Shown here one piece after another: positions 52,024-60,963 of a stretch of DNA of 64,000 nt (positions are counted from its first letter, which is position 1; every line of letters starts with the position of its first letter). This DNA comes from JAWPMT01 sp965242775 (GTDB lineage Bacteria; Bacteroidota; Bacteroidia; Cytophagales; Cyclobacteriaceae), in NCBI GenBank assembly GCA_965242775.1, contig CBDETI010000005.1, forward strand, positions 124,001 to 188,000, in the 5' to 3' direction. Under the pieces are notes generated by a model. It was not told where the DNA came from, did not search any database, and saw only the letters and a list, made by a program, of their open reading frames with translations. Made by a program: the position numbers and the translations under genes.

Positions 52024-53840
52024 TGGAAAGAGAATTAAGTGGAAGTTACAGAAGCAAGTTCCATAATGGCGATGTTGTGCGCCTGGATGTGGATGGTCCT
52101 GATGTTCAAAATATGGTCAGTGGCACCACATTAATTCAAGGCACTTTCTTGCATTGGATCGCTGATATTTCCCAAAATACCGACAATAATCTCATTGTGG
52201 CAGTGGTTCGCAATATTCCCGCTATTGACTTGGTTTTGAAAGGGAAAACAGTAGTGCTCACCATCGAGGAGGGTGTCCTGACGCTGGAAATCGCCCTGCC
52301 GCGAACTACCTTGAAAAGGTCCTATGATCGGTTTTGTCCATATTTCAGGAAAGTCGAGGTAGAATTTGACTATGACAAGGGCGTTAGACCGGTGTTAAGT
52401 CACGATACCGGCTCAACAAGGTTCAAGCCTGCGGATTTGAATCCCGAAAAACTTCAGTTAAAAAAGGTATTCGAGCGAGTTGGATTCGATATCCAAGTTT
52501 CGCGGCATTCTGGAGTAATTACCCATGATGAGCTTATTGGGAATGATGAGTCGTGGTTTCGACAGGAATTGAGTGATTTGATGGAACTTGAGTGGAGTCA
52601 CTTCGGACCAGGTCCGCAGTGGAGGTTCTGGACCTTCTTCGCTACGCGTTCAGTGAACGACGGGGAGCGGGGCCTGATGTTTGATAAAGGAAAGTTCAAG
52701 AGAAGAGGAGTAGCAATTTTTAACAACTCCCCCGGGTTTGGGCATGAGTGTATGGATTTGATCAGTGATGATAAGGAGTGTCGGGCTTTCATGGAAAAGA
52801 TGCGTTTTTTTGTTGCTTGCCATGAAATTGGACATGCATTGAACCTGCCGCATGCGGATGACTTTGGCGGCCGGAACCCATGGATTGATATGACTAAGGG
52901 CGATAGCGGGTTGAGCTTCATGCATTCTCTGGGTGGACGTTCGCATTGTGAGTTTTTCAAAAATTTTTACTTCAAATTTCTTACTAACGAGATCCAATTC
53001 CTACGACATGCCCCGGACAATTTTGTGATTATGGGCAATGGCAATTGGGTAGACGAGAATAGGAATGGTGCCACATTTTTTCCTGACATGACCGAGGACA
53101 AACTCAAGTTTAGTATTGAGCCCGAGCAGTATGTATTTGAATTTTTGGAGCCAGTGATGATGAAACTGGTTTTGGAAAATACCGGAGATCAGGAGCTCAC
53201 CATAGATGAAGGTGTATTGGAAAAACTTCATCATGTAGAAATTTATGTTGTCCGAAACGACGGTGCTCCCAAAGCGTATCGTCCGCCGGTGCTTGCAGAA
53301 AAAGATCCTGTGATGAAGAAGCTCCTTCCGGGTGACAAACATGATACCCCGGTTTTCCTGTCGGTTAGTAGTGACCAGTGGCTATTAGCCGAACCTGGCC
53401 ATTACAGTATCCACGCCGCCATTACGATCCACGGACAATTTCTCGTTTCCGATACGCTTGAAGTTCAGGTGTTGCCGCCAAGAGAAAGGTACCGTGAGGA
53501 GGTGTTTGCGCAAGACTTTTTTAGCTTGGATGTTGGGAGAGCACTGGCCTTTGAAGGCTCCTATACACCTAAGGCAGCTTTACTGAGACTCGCGTCCGAA
53601 GAATTCTCAGAAAAGAGAGGGGCTATTCATGCCAAACTCGCACTCGCAATGCCCAAGACTTTCAACTACAAACACGTTGAAAACAGGAGGTTGCTTAGGT
53701 CAAACTCCGACATAGAGGGAGCAAGTCAACTAATGTTTGAGGCCTTAGTCAGACCTGAAAGCATACAAACATTAGGGATGAAAACATACGACCGTTATTT
53801 TAAAATTCTCGAGCGCCTGGAGCTTGAGAGACACCAGTAA
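52023..53840 (+). CDS. Predicted metzincin-like zinc metallopeptidase, no signal peptide
   Basis: The 605-residue protein has the extended zinc site HEIGHALNLPH at residues 267-277 (HExxHxxxxxH) and a candidate Met-turn LSFMHS at 297-302, the pairing that defines metzincins. The first 130 residues are beta-rich. After the catalytic region comes FLRHAPDNFVIMGNGNW near 326-342 and then a long beta-sandwich-like part (about 350-510) and a helical tail. No signal peptide or membrane helix is visible, which is unusual for metzincins. It is coupled to the receiver gene by a start/stop overlap, so I infer activity tied to this two-component system. Confidence 0.78.
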   Translation: MERELSGSYRSKFHNGDVVRLDVDGPDVQNMVSGTTLIQGTFLHWIADISQNTDNNLIVAVVRNIPAIDLVLKGKTVVLTIEEGVLTLEIALPRTTLKRSYDRFCPYFRKVEVEFDYDKGVRPVLSHDTGSTRFKPADLNPEKLQLKKVFERVGFDIQVSRHSGVITHDELIGNDESWFRQELSDLMELEWSHFGPGPQWRFWTFFATRSVNDGERGLMFDKGKFKRRGVAIFNNSPGFGHECMDLISDDKECRAFMEKMRFFVACHEIGHALNLPHADDFGGRNPWIDMTKGDSGLSFMHSLGGRSHCEFFKNFYFKFLTNEIQFLRHAPDNFVIMGNGNWVDENRNGATFFPDMTEDKLKFSIEPEQYVFEFLEPVMMKLVLENTGDQELTIDEGVLEKLHHVEIYVVRNDGAPKAYRPPVLAEKDPVMKKLLPGDKHDTPVFLSVSSDQWLLAEPGHYSIHAAITIHGQFLVSDTLEVQVLPPRERYREEVFAQDFFSLDVGRALAFEGSYTPKAALLRLASEEFSEKRGAIHAKLALAMPKTFNYKHVENRRLLRSNSDIEGASQLMFEALVRPESIQTLGMKTYDRYFKILERLELERHQ

Positions 53841-53881
53841 CGTGAGTATCCAAGGACCAATAATATAACTCAGGGAGTCAG

Positions 53882-55429
53882 ATGAAAACTGAAATTTTTA
53901 GGTACATGACACAATTGACAGGATTTCAAGTCGCCTGCTGTTCCCGGGTATTGCCCGGCTTTCCGCTTAAATCGAAGTTCTTTTTATTCTTCGCTTTGAT
54001 GCTGTTTTCGATAGCGGGTTATTCGCAAGGCTGTATTCGTAAAACGATAGAGGTCAATGGGAGTCGAGAGTTTAAAACGACTTTACCGTTCGATCAATAC
54101 TTTCGGATCAAGCTCACAGGTGACAAAATCAAGGACGTTTATTCGGCATTTGTCTATTACTATGACCAGGGAACCAATAAGTTGGATGATTCACCTCAAG
54201 CCATTACGGAAGATTTAGGTAACCTCACCCGATTTGAAAAAGAGATACACTTACAAGTAGCTCCATTAGAGCCTAAGCGCGAAGTATATATTGCCATCGT
54301 CTATAAGCCACATGGCAACTTTTTGAAGAAACTAATGAAAGTCAATGCCCTGATCTACGATGAGAAGCGCGATCAAGCCAAAAAGGCTCTTGACAATATT
54401 CGAAACAGCGTTATCTCGCCGTTGGATAATGGAACTACATTCTTTTCGGAAAGATTTCAATGCCTATCGGCTGATGATTCTTGCTATGAGCGGTTTTTCT
54501 TCGAAATACTATTACCGAAATATGATACGCTCCAATCAGAATCGTACCAATCGCAATTTAGCGAGAGGTATCTGATGTACATGGATTCAGTGATGAGTTC
54601 TCACAAGCTGGCTACAGGTGAATTGAACCAGGTGAGAACTGCAGGTGCGCTTGAGTTGATAACAGGAGTAGAACAAGGAACGATCTCGCTTTCGGACATT
54701 TACAAGAGAGCTGCCGGGAAAACGGAAATGGACAAAAGGATTGAAAACCTCGATACCTCTATCAAATTCTCCAAGAACGTCTTAAAGGCCATTGACCAGT
54801 TGGTTTTGAAAGTACCTGAGAATGAAATTGTCGCTGACCAGAGATCGCTTTTTGCTAAATTTTTGCTTCAGCTACAAGGAAACCATAAGATGTTGAGTAG
54901 TGCTAATAAAGCAATACTGCAGGCCATGCGAGCTCGTAAACAGTTGTATCATCAAGAATTCGTTTATGGCAATAGTAATTTCACCACACTGAAAATCGAG
55001 AGTTCCTATCGGGTTATTCCTGATTTTGGAATTACCTACATCCCTATTTTTGGCGATTCCGACCGCAAAGGATTTTTCAGAACGTATGCTGGAGCAAGCA
55101 TCTATTTCAGACCAGTCGACAAAGAGGTGCCCTTACAGTGCTTTGATCGCTCCTTCTTGCATCGGTTTTCGTTGAACTTGGGGGTTACTTTAGGCCCCAT
55201 TAATGAAAATGGCTATGAAGACCTGTATCGAGGGGTTTCTCTGCTGGTTGGTGGCAATTACAAGTTCCAAAGAGCTTTCACCATTTCGACTGGCTTGGCC
55301 TTCTTCAAGCAGCCTTCAGAAAACCCGGTCAATCAAAAAAAGCCACTGGCGATAACGCCTTATTTCGGAGTTGCGGTGGATGTCGATTTAATTAGCGGCT
55401 TTGGAAAAGTCGCCTCAAAACTCTTTTAA
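53882..55429 (+). CDS. Outer-membrane beta-barrel protein with helical N-terminal domain
   Basis: The 515-residue protein has an N-terminal extension and a hydrophobic export segment (KFFLFFALMLFSIAGYSQ, residues about 32-49); the true start could be internal. A mature beta domain (about 50-150) is followed by a long helical region (about 150-355) and a C-terminal barrel-like part of about 160 residues with alternating strands (FRTYAGASIYFRP, RFSLNLGVTLGPI, RGVSLLVGGNYKF, FTISTGLAFF). This suggests an outer-membrane protein with a periplasmic portion. No named family. It follows the protease by 41 bases and ends 1 base before the lipoprotein start. Confidence 0.75.
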   Translation: MKTEIFRYMTQLTGFQVACCSRVLPGFPLKSKFFLFFALMLFSIAGYSQGCIRKTIEVNGSREFKTTLPFDQYFRIKLTGDKIKDVYSAFVYYYDQGTNKLDDSPQAITEDLGNLTRFEKEIHLQVAPLEPKREVYIAIVYKPHGNFLKKLMKVNALIYDEKRDQAKKALDNIRNSVISPLDNGTTFFSERFQCLSADDSCYERFFFEILLPKYDTLQSESYQSQFSERYLMYMDSVMSSHKLATGELNQVRTAGALELITGVEQGTISLSDIYKRAAGKTEMDKRIENLDTSIKFSKNVLKAIDQLVLKVPENEIVADQRSLFAKFLLQLQGNHKMLSSANKAILQAMRARKQLYHQEFVYGNSNFTTLKIESSYRVIPDFGITYIPIFGDSDRKGFFRTYAGASIYFRPVDKEVPLQCFDRSFLHRFSLNLGVTLGPINENGYEDLYRGVSLLVGGNYKFQRAFTISTGLAFFKQPSENPVNQKKPLAITPYFGVAVDVDLISGFGKVASKLF

Positions 55430-55430
55430 G

Positions 55431-56180
55431 ATGAAATTGAGATTGGAAAATACAATGTGGCTTTTTGGACTGGTGGTTATCCTTGTCGGTTGCTCCTCCG
55501 AAATTGAGCCCTCGCTGTTAATAAGGCAGCTGTCAGTAAAAGAAGGAACTGATTTAATTGCTGATGGACGAAAAGTCGAGATCATTGCTGTCATTAATGA
55601 GGATGCAGGAAAGGACTTTAGGAAAGTTCTGTTCCAAACTTCAGTTGGCAACTTCGAGGGAGGTGAAAATGGCCAAGTGGAAGTCGAAGCGATCAAAGAA
55701 AATGATTCCATTACCGCTAAAGCGGTTTTGATTGCTCCACTTCTGCCGAGCGATGTAACGATCGCAGCCGAAATCGTGATTTTCGACAAAAAAGGAGAAT
55801 ACGTGGTTGAGGAGGTGTTGCGGTTTTCGGAATCAATCCCTCATCAGCTAACCCTTGAGGCAGAGAACCTCTTTATAAGAAATGATTTTGAATCACAAGT
55901 GAACTTCACAGCAAACTTGATCAATTCAGATAAAGGTTCGGTGAACTTTGGGACCCTGGTTTTGATTCGTGACATAAAGACGTCAGACACGTTATCTGCA
56001 GCAGGTGTCTACAAAGACTCACTGATTGCTACCGGCGCACTTTCTCAAGTCTCAGGGGTCTACGCTACCGGTGATGTGCCAGTGGGAGAGGTTATTTGGT
56101 TGATTGCCTCTACTGTTGAGCCAGATGGTCTCCCATCCACCACAGTAGCTGACACTGTGGCATTGCAGGTAGTTGATTAG
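55431..56180 (+). CDS. Lipoprotein with Ig-like (Big_1-type) domains
   Basis: ATG 55431 (MKLRLENTMWLFGLVVILVGC) gives 249 residues; the frame opens at TTG 55401 but that start lies within the preceding gene. The lipobox is VILVGC with Cys near residue 21. The mature protein has at least one invasin-like Ig domain: LIADGRKVEIIAVINEDAGK, VLFQTSVGNFEGGENGQVEVEA, ITAKAVLIAP. A second beta-sandwich may cover residues 140-249. It should sit on the outer membrane, perhaps with the barrel protein encoded one base upstream. Confidence 0.82.
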   Translation: MKLRLENTMWLFGLVVILVGCSSEIEPSLLIRQLSVKEGTDLIADGRKVEIIAVINEDAGKDFRKVLFQTSVGNFEGGENGQVEVEAIKENDSITAKAVLIAPLLPSDVTIAAEIVIFDKKGEYVVEEVLRFSESIPHQLTLEAENLFIRNDFESQVNFTANLINSDKGSVNFGTLVLIRDIKTSDTLSAAGVYKDSLIATGALSQVSGVYATGDVPVGEVIWLIASTVEPDGLPSTTVADTVALQVVD

Positions 56181-56198
56181 TATGAAAAGCAAAGGATT

Positions 56199-56360
56199 AT
56201 GAACAAGATTAATACCGATAATATGGAAGCTGATAACGAAACAATGGTCGAAGTGCAGTTAATGCCCTGCGACCAACCCTGTGGTCCCAATGAGAAAAAG
56301 GTGAAAGTCCGAGACCCTGATACTGGTAAAGTAATTGGGTGCATTTGTGTCCCGAAATAG
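56199..56360 (+). CDS. Cysteine-containing small peptide, 53 aa
   Basis: ATG 56199 opens 53 codons to TAG 56358-56360. The N-terminal half is acidic (MNKINTDNMEADNETMVEVQ) and the C-terminal half carries four Cys in the pattern CxxxC-x20-CxC (MPCDQPCGPNEKK ... VIGCICVPK). There is no signal peptide. It lies 18 bases after the lipoprotein gene and 87 bases before the symporter, so it is the likely last gene of the cluster. The four Cys could bind metal or form disulfides; a leader/core peptide layout is possible. I recognise no family. Confidence 0.55.
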   Translation: MNKINTDNMEADNETMVEVQLMPCDQPCGPNEKKVKVRDPDTGKVIGCICVPK

Positions 56361-56447
56361 ACCTAATGCCTGCTACTGTCGAAATAATTGAAGATTAAAA
56401 TAAGTAACATTTAAAGTTATATTTTTTTGCGTCTATCTTAGGCGCTC

Positions 56448-58136
56448 ATGAACGCATTGGACTTTTTTGTGCTCATAACCACGATGCTATTCATCGTGAT
56501 TTATGGTGTCTGGAAAACCCGTGGCCAAAAGAATATTCAGGAATATTTACTAGGCAACAACAGCCAAAATTGGGCAACCATAGGCCTTTCTGTCATGGCG
56601 ACTCAAGCCAGTGCCATTACCTTTATTAGTACTCCTGGACAGGCATATCAAAGTGGTATGGCATTCGTTCAAAACTACTTTGGAGTGCCCATTGCCTTGC
56701 TCATTGTCTCAGGCGTATTCATTCCTATTTTTTACAAGTACAAGGTTTTTACTGCTTATGAGTTCTTAGAACGTAGGTTCGATGTGAAAACCAGGGTGTT
56801 GGGGGCTTTGCTTTTTCTTGTACAAAGGGGCCTTTCTGCAGGCATCACAATCTATGCTCCTGCGATTATTTTGTCTACTGTCTTAGGGTGGGACTTGCAA
56901 CTTACCGTGATTCTTACGGGGGTTATGGTAATTATCTACACCATGTCTGGCGGCACAAAGGCGGTGAGTGTCACGCAAAAGCAGCAAATGGCAGTCATGA
57001 TGGGAGGTATGTTTGTAGCCTTCGGTGTATTGGCCTATTACATAAGTCAACATGTGCCACTGACTGAGGCCTACAATATTGCTGGTATTTTGGAGAAGAC
57101 CGATGCGATAGATCTTGACTTCAATTTTGAAAAGAGATATACCATTTGGTCAGGCCTTGCTGCAGGCTTATTCCTGCAGCTGTCCTACTTCGGGACCGAC
57201 CAATCGCAAGTGGGTCGGTACCTTGGAGGAAAAAGCACAGAGGAGAGTCGTAAAGGACTGATGTTCAATGCGATATTGAAAGTGCCTATGCAATTTTTCA
57301 TCCTTTTTGTTGGTGTGACCATTTACCTCTTTTACCTCTTTCATACACCTCCGGTGCATTTCAAAGAACAGTCATTGGACCTGATCAGGAGCAGTGTTCA
57401 TGCAGATGAGCTTGGGCGGTTGGAATCAGCTTATACGGAGGTACTTCAGGAAAGGAAAGACGCGGCAGTTGCCTACTCGAGGACGGTTGGGGAGGAAAAA
57501 CAGACATGGGCCCTGGCGCTGGCAGATGCTGATTCCAGGTCAGAAAGCATTAGGGAAGATGTGAAACAATTGATCACAGCCGTGGACGTGGATGCCGAAA
57601 CCACAGATTCTGATTTTGTCTTTCTGGAATTTATTCTGACATACTTGCCGCATGGTTTGATAGGCTTGTTGATCGCCGTGGTGCTGTCCGCGGCTATGTC
57701 TTCCACTTCGTCTGCACTGAATGCCTTGGCGTCGACTTCTACTGTCGACTTTTACAAAAGACTAGTTAATCCGAATGGCTCAGATGCTTCCTTTTTGATT
57801 TTCTCACGTGTGATGACACTTGTTTGGGGTTTGGTTGCAATCTCCTTCGCGCTGCTCATAGATAATTCAGAGAATCTGATTGAGGCAGTGAACATTGTAG
57901 GCTCTCTGTTTTATGGCGCTATTTTGGGTATTTTCCTCGTCGCTTTTTTCCTGAAAAGAGTCAAAGGTACTGCCGTTTTTATGGCTGCTGTCGTAGCGCA
58001 GGTTTTCGTCATCATCTGTCACTTTTTGACCGTGGCGGGGGTTTTTGAATTGGGCTACTTGTGGTACAATGCGATAGGTATGGTCATTACCATAGTGCTC
58101 TCACTATTGTTTTCAATAAAGTCATCCGGAAACTGA
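56448..58136 (+). CDS. Sodium:solute symporter (SSS family)
   Basis: The 562-residue protein has about 13 membrane helices and the SSS core: LLGNNSQNWATIGLSVMATQASAITFISTPGQAYQSG near residue 35, AYEFLERRFDVKTR near 105, IIYTMSGGTKAVSVTQKQQ near 165 and GLLIAVVLSAAMSSTSSALNALAS near 405. The family moves sugars, amino acids, inositol or similar solutes with Na+; the substrate is not evident. Between helices, residues about 305-390 form a charged, probably coiled-coil insert. It is followed by an aldo/keto reductase gene 94 bases on, which may share its substrate. Confidence 0.93.
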   Translation: MNALDFFVLITTMLFIVIYGVWKTRGQKNIQEYLLGNNSQNWATIGLSVMATQASAITFISTPGQAYQSGMAFVQNYFGVPIALLIVSGVFIPIFYKYKVFTAYEFLERRFDVKTRVLGALLFLVQRGLSAGITIYAPAIILSTVLGWDLQLTVILTGVMVIIYTMSGGTKAVSVTQKQQMAVMMGGMFVAFGVLAYYISQHVPLTEAYNIAGILEKTDAIDLDFNFEKRYTIWSGLAAGLFLQLSYFGTDQSQVGRYLGGKSTEESRKGLMFNAILKVPMQFFILFVGVTIYLFYLFHTPPVHFKEQSLDLIRSSVHADELGRLESAYTEVLQERKDAAVAYSRTVGEEKQTWALALADADSRSESIREDVKQLITAVDVDAETTDSDFVFLEFILTYLPHGLIGLLIAVVLSAAMSSTSSALNALASTSTVDFYKRLVNPNGSDASFLIFSRVMTLVWGLVAISFALLIDNSENLIEAVNIVGSLFYGAILGIFLVAFFLKRVKGTAVFMAAVVAQVFVIICHFLTVAGVFELGYLWYNAIGMVITIVLSLLFSIKSSGN

Positions 58137-58230
58137 TTTCATCGTAAGAAGGGCAGTCATCCGTCCTTAGCAGATCCCTATTCGCCTTATATTGGTCACA
58201 TTCCTGGCCGATACGCCGTAAAAACTCATT

Positions 58231-59154
58231 GTGGAAGTGAAAGAAACTGATCGAAGAACTTTCCTTAAGAAGTCAGCCATAGCTTGCTCGATGGCGTTCT
58301 CTCCATATGCCCTGTTTCAGGAGTCTTCTTCCAAAGTTCTTGAAAGAACCATTCCAAGTTCAGGTGAAAAGATACCCGTTGTGGGCATGGGTAGTTGGCT
58401 CACCTTTGATGTGGGCAGTTCGAAAACACGGAGGGCCCAGATGAAAAAAGTACTGGCGGCATTTTCCAGGGAGGGGGGAAGGGTCGTTGACAGCTCACCC
58501 ATGTACGGTTCTTCAGAACGAACTATTGGTAGCTTGATGAGGGAGTTGGAGTTGCAGAATTTGTGGATAGCCACCAAGGTTTGGACGAATGGTGAATCCT
58601 CTGGCAAAAAGCAGATTGCAGATTCCAAGCAATTCTTTGAAGGAAATATTCAACTTCACCAAATCCACAATTTGCGTGATTTTCGCGTTCATTATGCCAC
58701 ATTGAGGGAACTCAAAGAGAATGACCAACTTCCGTACATTGGAATTACGCACTATGTAAATGGCCAGCACGATACCCTTGAACAGCTAATCAGGGATTAC
58801 TCACTGGATTTTGTACAAGTAAATTTCAGCCTCGCCAATACCAATGCGGAGCGAAGCCTGCTTAGTGTGGCGCTGGATCAAGGTGTAGCGGTGATTATCA
58901 ACAGGCCATTTCAAACCGGCAGAATCTTTGATACCGTAACCGGAAAATCATTACCCGAATGGGCCCCGGATATCGGATGCCAGTCCTGGGCGCAGTTTTT
59001 TCTCAAATACATCATTAGCCATCCTGCCGTCACTTGCGCGATCCCTGCTACTACCCAGGTGGCCCACGTGAAGGAAAATTTAGCTGTGGGCAAAGGCTAC
59101 TTACCTGATCACAAGGAAAGGAAAAAGATGCTGGAATACTATCAAAATGCATGA
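58231..59154 (+). CDS. Aldo/keto reductase with Tat-type signal
   Basis: GTG start; 307 residues. The N-terminus TDRRTFLKKSAIACSMAFSPY has the twin-arginine RRxFLKK motif and a hydrophobic stretch, so export through Tat is expected. The reductase body has the catalytic residues Asp and Tyr in VVDSSPMYGSSE near residue 92, Lys in LWIATKVW near 114 and His in IQLHQIHNLRD near 140. GITHYVNGQHDTLEQL and VQVNFSLAN follow the barrel. Exported members of this family probably handle a cofactor-bound or periplasmic substrate; the NADPH supply would be a puzzle unless it folds with cofactor. Confidence 0.88.
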   Translation: MEVKETDRRTFLKKSAIACSMAFSPYALFQESSSKVLERTIPSSGEKIPVVGMGSWLTFDVGSSKTRRAQMKKVLAAFSREGGRVVDSSPMYGSSERTIGSLMRELELQNLWIATKVWTNGESSGKKQIADSKQFFEGNIQLHQIHNLRDFRVHYATLRELKENDQLPYIGITHYVNGQHDTLEQLIRDYSLDFVQVNFSLANTNAERSLLSVALDQGVAVIINRPFQTGRIFDTVTGKSLPEWAPDIGCQSWAQFFLKYIISHPAVTCAIPATTQVAHVKENLAVGKGYLPDHKERKKMLEYYQNA

Positions 59155-59285
59155 ATACCCCCGGTTGAATGCGCCCTGGATAAGGTACTTCGGGGAGAAT
59201 ATTTTCATGGTAAGGTTAAGGGATAGTTGACGCCTTTGGGTTCTATACCTAGCGTATTCTAAAAACGGTTGCTAACATTCCTATC

Positions 59286-60611
59286 ATGAAAGCCAAAGAA
59301 ATAAGCGCGTTTTTCTTAGCCTTGACCGTTTTTTCCTGCAGTAGCGATGATGAAGCACCCCCCGATGATCAACCAATGGCCGATCAGGAGGAGGTGTCAT
59401 TTGTTGTGGCGCCAGCCACAAATATTAATGCCCGCGATATTGCCAATACAGGTACCATCAAAGACCTTGAGATAAGCTTTGACAAACCAGAGGACATTTC
59501 GGGCCTGGATCAGTTTAGAATATTTTTGGTCAACGCCGACGAAAGCGGAAACTTTGATCTCGACGTTGCCTTAAGTATCGAAGAGGCGAATTACAGGTTC
59601 GTCCAGGCTTTTGCAAGTAGCTCTCAACTAAACTTTGAGAACATCGACTTGACAGATGTAAATGGTCGCGCTATAGAAGATTCTACGGGTTATCGTGTGT
59701 TTGTCTTGAGCGTCCCCAAGGACGATACTGGTCAAGACCCGGTTCTTTCAGGTTCAAGCCCATTTGAATTGAAACACGTCAGTGCCGTCCGTACAATAGG
59801 GAGTAGCATCAGAGCGGGCTCTGGCGGCATGGATGTAGATGAAGCCGGCAACATCTACATGGCGGATTTTGGCCAGTCGCTGAGTGGCCCTCCTGGTCGT
59901 AATGTGTACAAGATTGGACCAGACCTAAGGGCGGAGATATTTGCCTCCGGACTGGTGGGTGCCTCCGGTAATGATTTTGACGATCAGGGCAATCTATTCC
60001 AATCCAATATTGGAGGTAATCGAATTAGTAAGATCACACCAGATGGTGCCGTTTCGACTTATGCTGTGGGATTAGTAAATCCCGTAGGTATCGTATTCGA
60101 TGGTGAGGAAAATTTTTATGTCTGTAATTGCGGAAACAATACCATAAGCAAGGTAGAGCCAGATGGTACTGTTAGTCTGTTCAGCAGTGGATCTATGTTC
60201 AATTGTCCAAATGGCATTGATCGTGATGAGAATGGTAATTTCTATGTGGCAAATTTTAGCAATGGAAGTGTGATCAAAATTGATTCCGAGGGAACCCCCG
60301 AAATATTTACCACAATCCCAGGAGCCAACAATGGTCATTTATTGATTCAAGGTGAATACATCTATGTTGTGGCGAGGGGTGCTCACAGCATCTACAGGGT
60401 CACATTTGATGGTACAGCTACTGTTTTTGCTGGTTCCGGGATACGAGGGGCTGATAATGGTGGATTATTGGAGGCCACTTTTTCGTTGCCCAATGACATT
60501 GCCTTTAGCCCGGACGGTTCAAAAATGTATGTAAATGACGTAGGCAACCTGACCGGACCTACAGGAGACATAAGTCCTGTAATAATCAGAGAAATAGATA
60601 TTGTTGACTAA
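59286..60611 (+). CDS. Lipoprotein with NHL/SMP-30-like beta-propeller
   Basis: The 441-residue protein has a lipobox (ALTVFSC, Cys near residue 18) and an Asp/Glu-rich linker. An Ig-like domain covers about residues 38-165. A propeller of NHL-type repeats follows (GGMDVDEAGNIYMADFG, NDFDDQGNLFQSN, VGIVFDGEENFYVCNCGNNTISKVEPDG, NGIDRDENGNFYVANFSNGSVIKID, NDIAFSPDGSKMYVNDVGN). Such proteins act as surface binding proteins or lactonase-like enzymes; no catalytic site is evident. It is not clearly in an operon with its neighbours. Confidence 0.85.
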   Translation: MKAKEISAFFLALTVFSCSSDDEAPPDDQPMADQEEVSFVVAPATNINARDIANTGTIKDLEISFDKPEDISGLDQFRIFLVNADESGNFDLDVALSIEEANYRFVQAFASSSQLNFENIDLTDVNGRAIEDSTGYRVFVLSVPKDDTGQDPVLSGSSPFELKHVSAVRTIGSSIRAGSGGMDVDEAGNIYMADFGQSLSGPPGRNVYKIGPDLRAEIFASGLVGASGNDFDDQGNLFQSNIGGNRISKITPDGAVSTYAVGLVNPVGIVFDGEENFYVCNCGNNTISKVEPDGTVSLFSSGSMFNCPNGIDRDENGNFYVANFSNGSVIKIDSEGTPEIFTTIPGANNGHLLIQGEYIYVVARGAHSIYRVTFDGTATVFAGSGIRGADNGGLLEATFSLPNDIAFSPDGSKMYVNDVGNLTGPTGDISPVIIREIDIVD

Positions 60612-60620
60612 GCCCTGATA

Positions 60621-60815
60621 CTAAGATTCTGTTTCCACGCCTTTCAGCAGGGTCGACGGAACTAAAAAATTGTCTCCTTCTTCGTTAGTAATTGTGATTT
60701 TATCACCTTCGATTTTAGCGATGATCCAGTAGGTGAACTTTCCGAACCGGTCATCGAAACGAATCTTCATGCCCGCTTTGAGCTCGCTGAAGTCTTTGAT
60801 TTTATTCCAGGTCAT
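60621..60815 (-). CDS. Small hypothetical protein, 64 aa
   Basis: The product is a compact, probably beta-barrel protein (KAGMKIRFDDRFGKFTYWIIAKIEGDKITITNEEGDNF is its core, residues about 13-50), with the look of an SH3-like or KOW-like fold. It has no signal peptide. I do not recognise the family. It is convergent with the NHL lipoprotein gene, 9 bases apart, and divergent from the PD40 gene with 148 bases between starts. Confidence 0.6.
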   Translation of the reverse strand: MTWNKIKDFSELKAGMKIRFDDRFGKFTYWIIAKIEGDKITITNEEGDNFLVPSTLLKGVETES

Positions 60816-60963
60816 GGTACTTGGTGGTTAGGCCTTTCACCTTCAAATAGAAGGGATTTGTCTGGCATTGTCAATACTTGGGCATCAATTTGGCTTCCAC
60901 GAATCTCAATAGAACTTCTTTGGAGGTTCTGCGTAGCTTCTAACAAGCCTTATATTCGCACGT

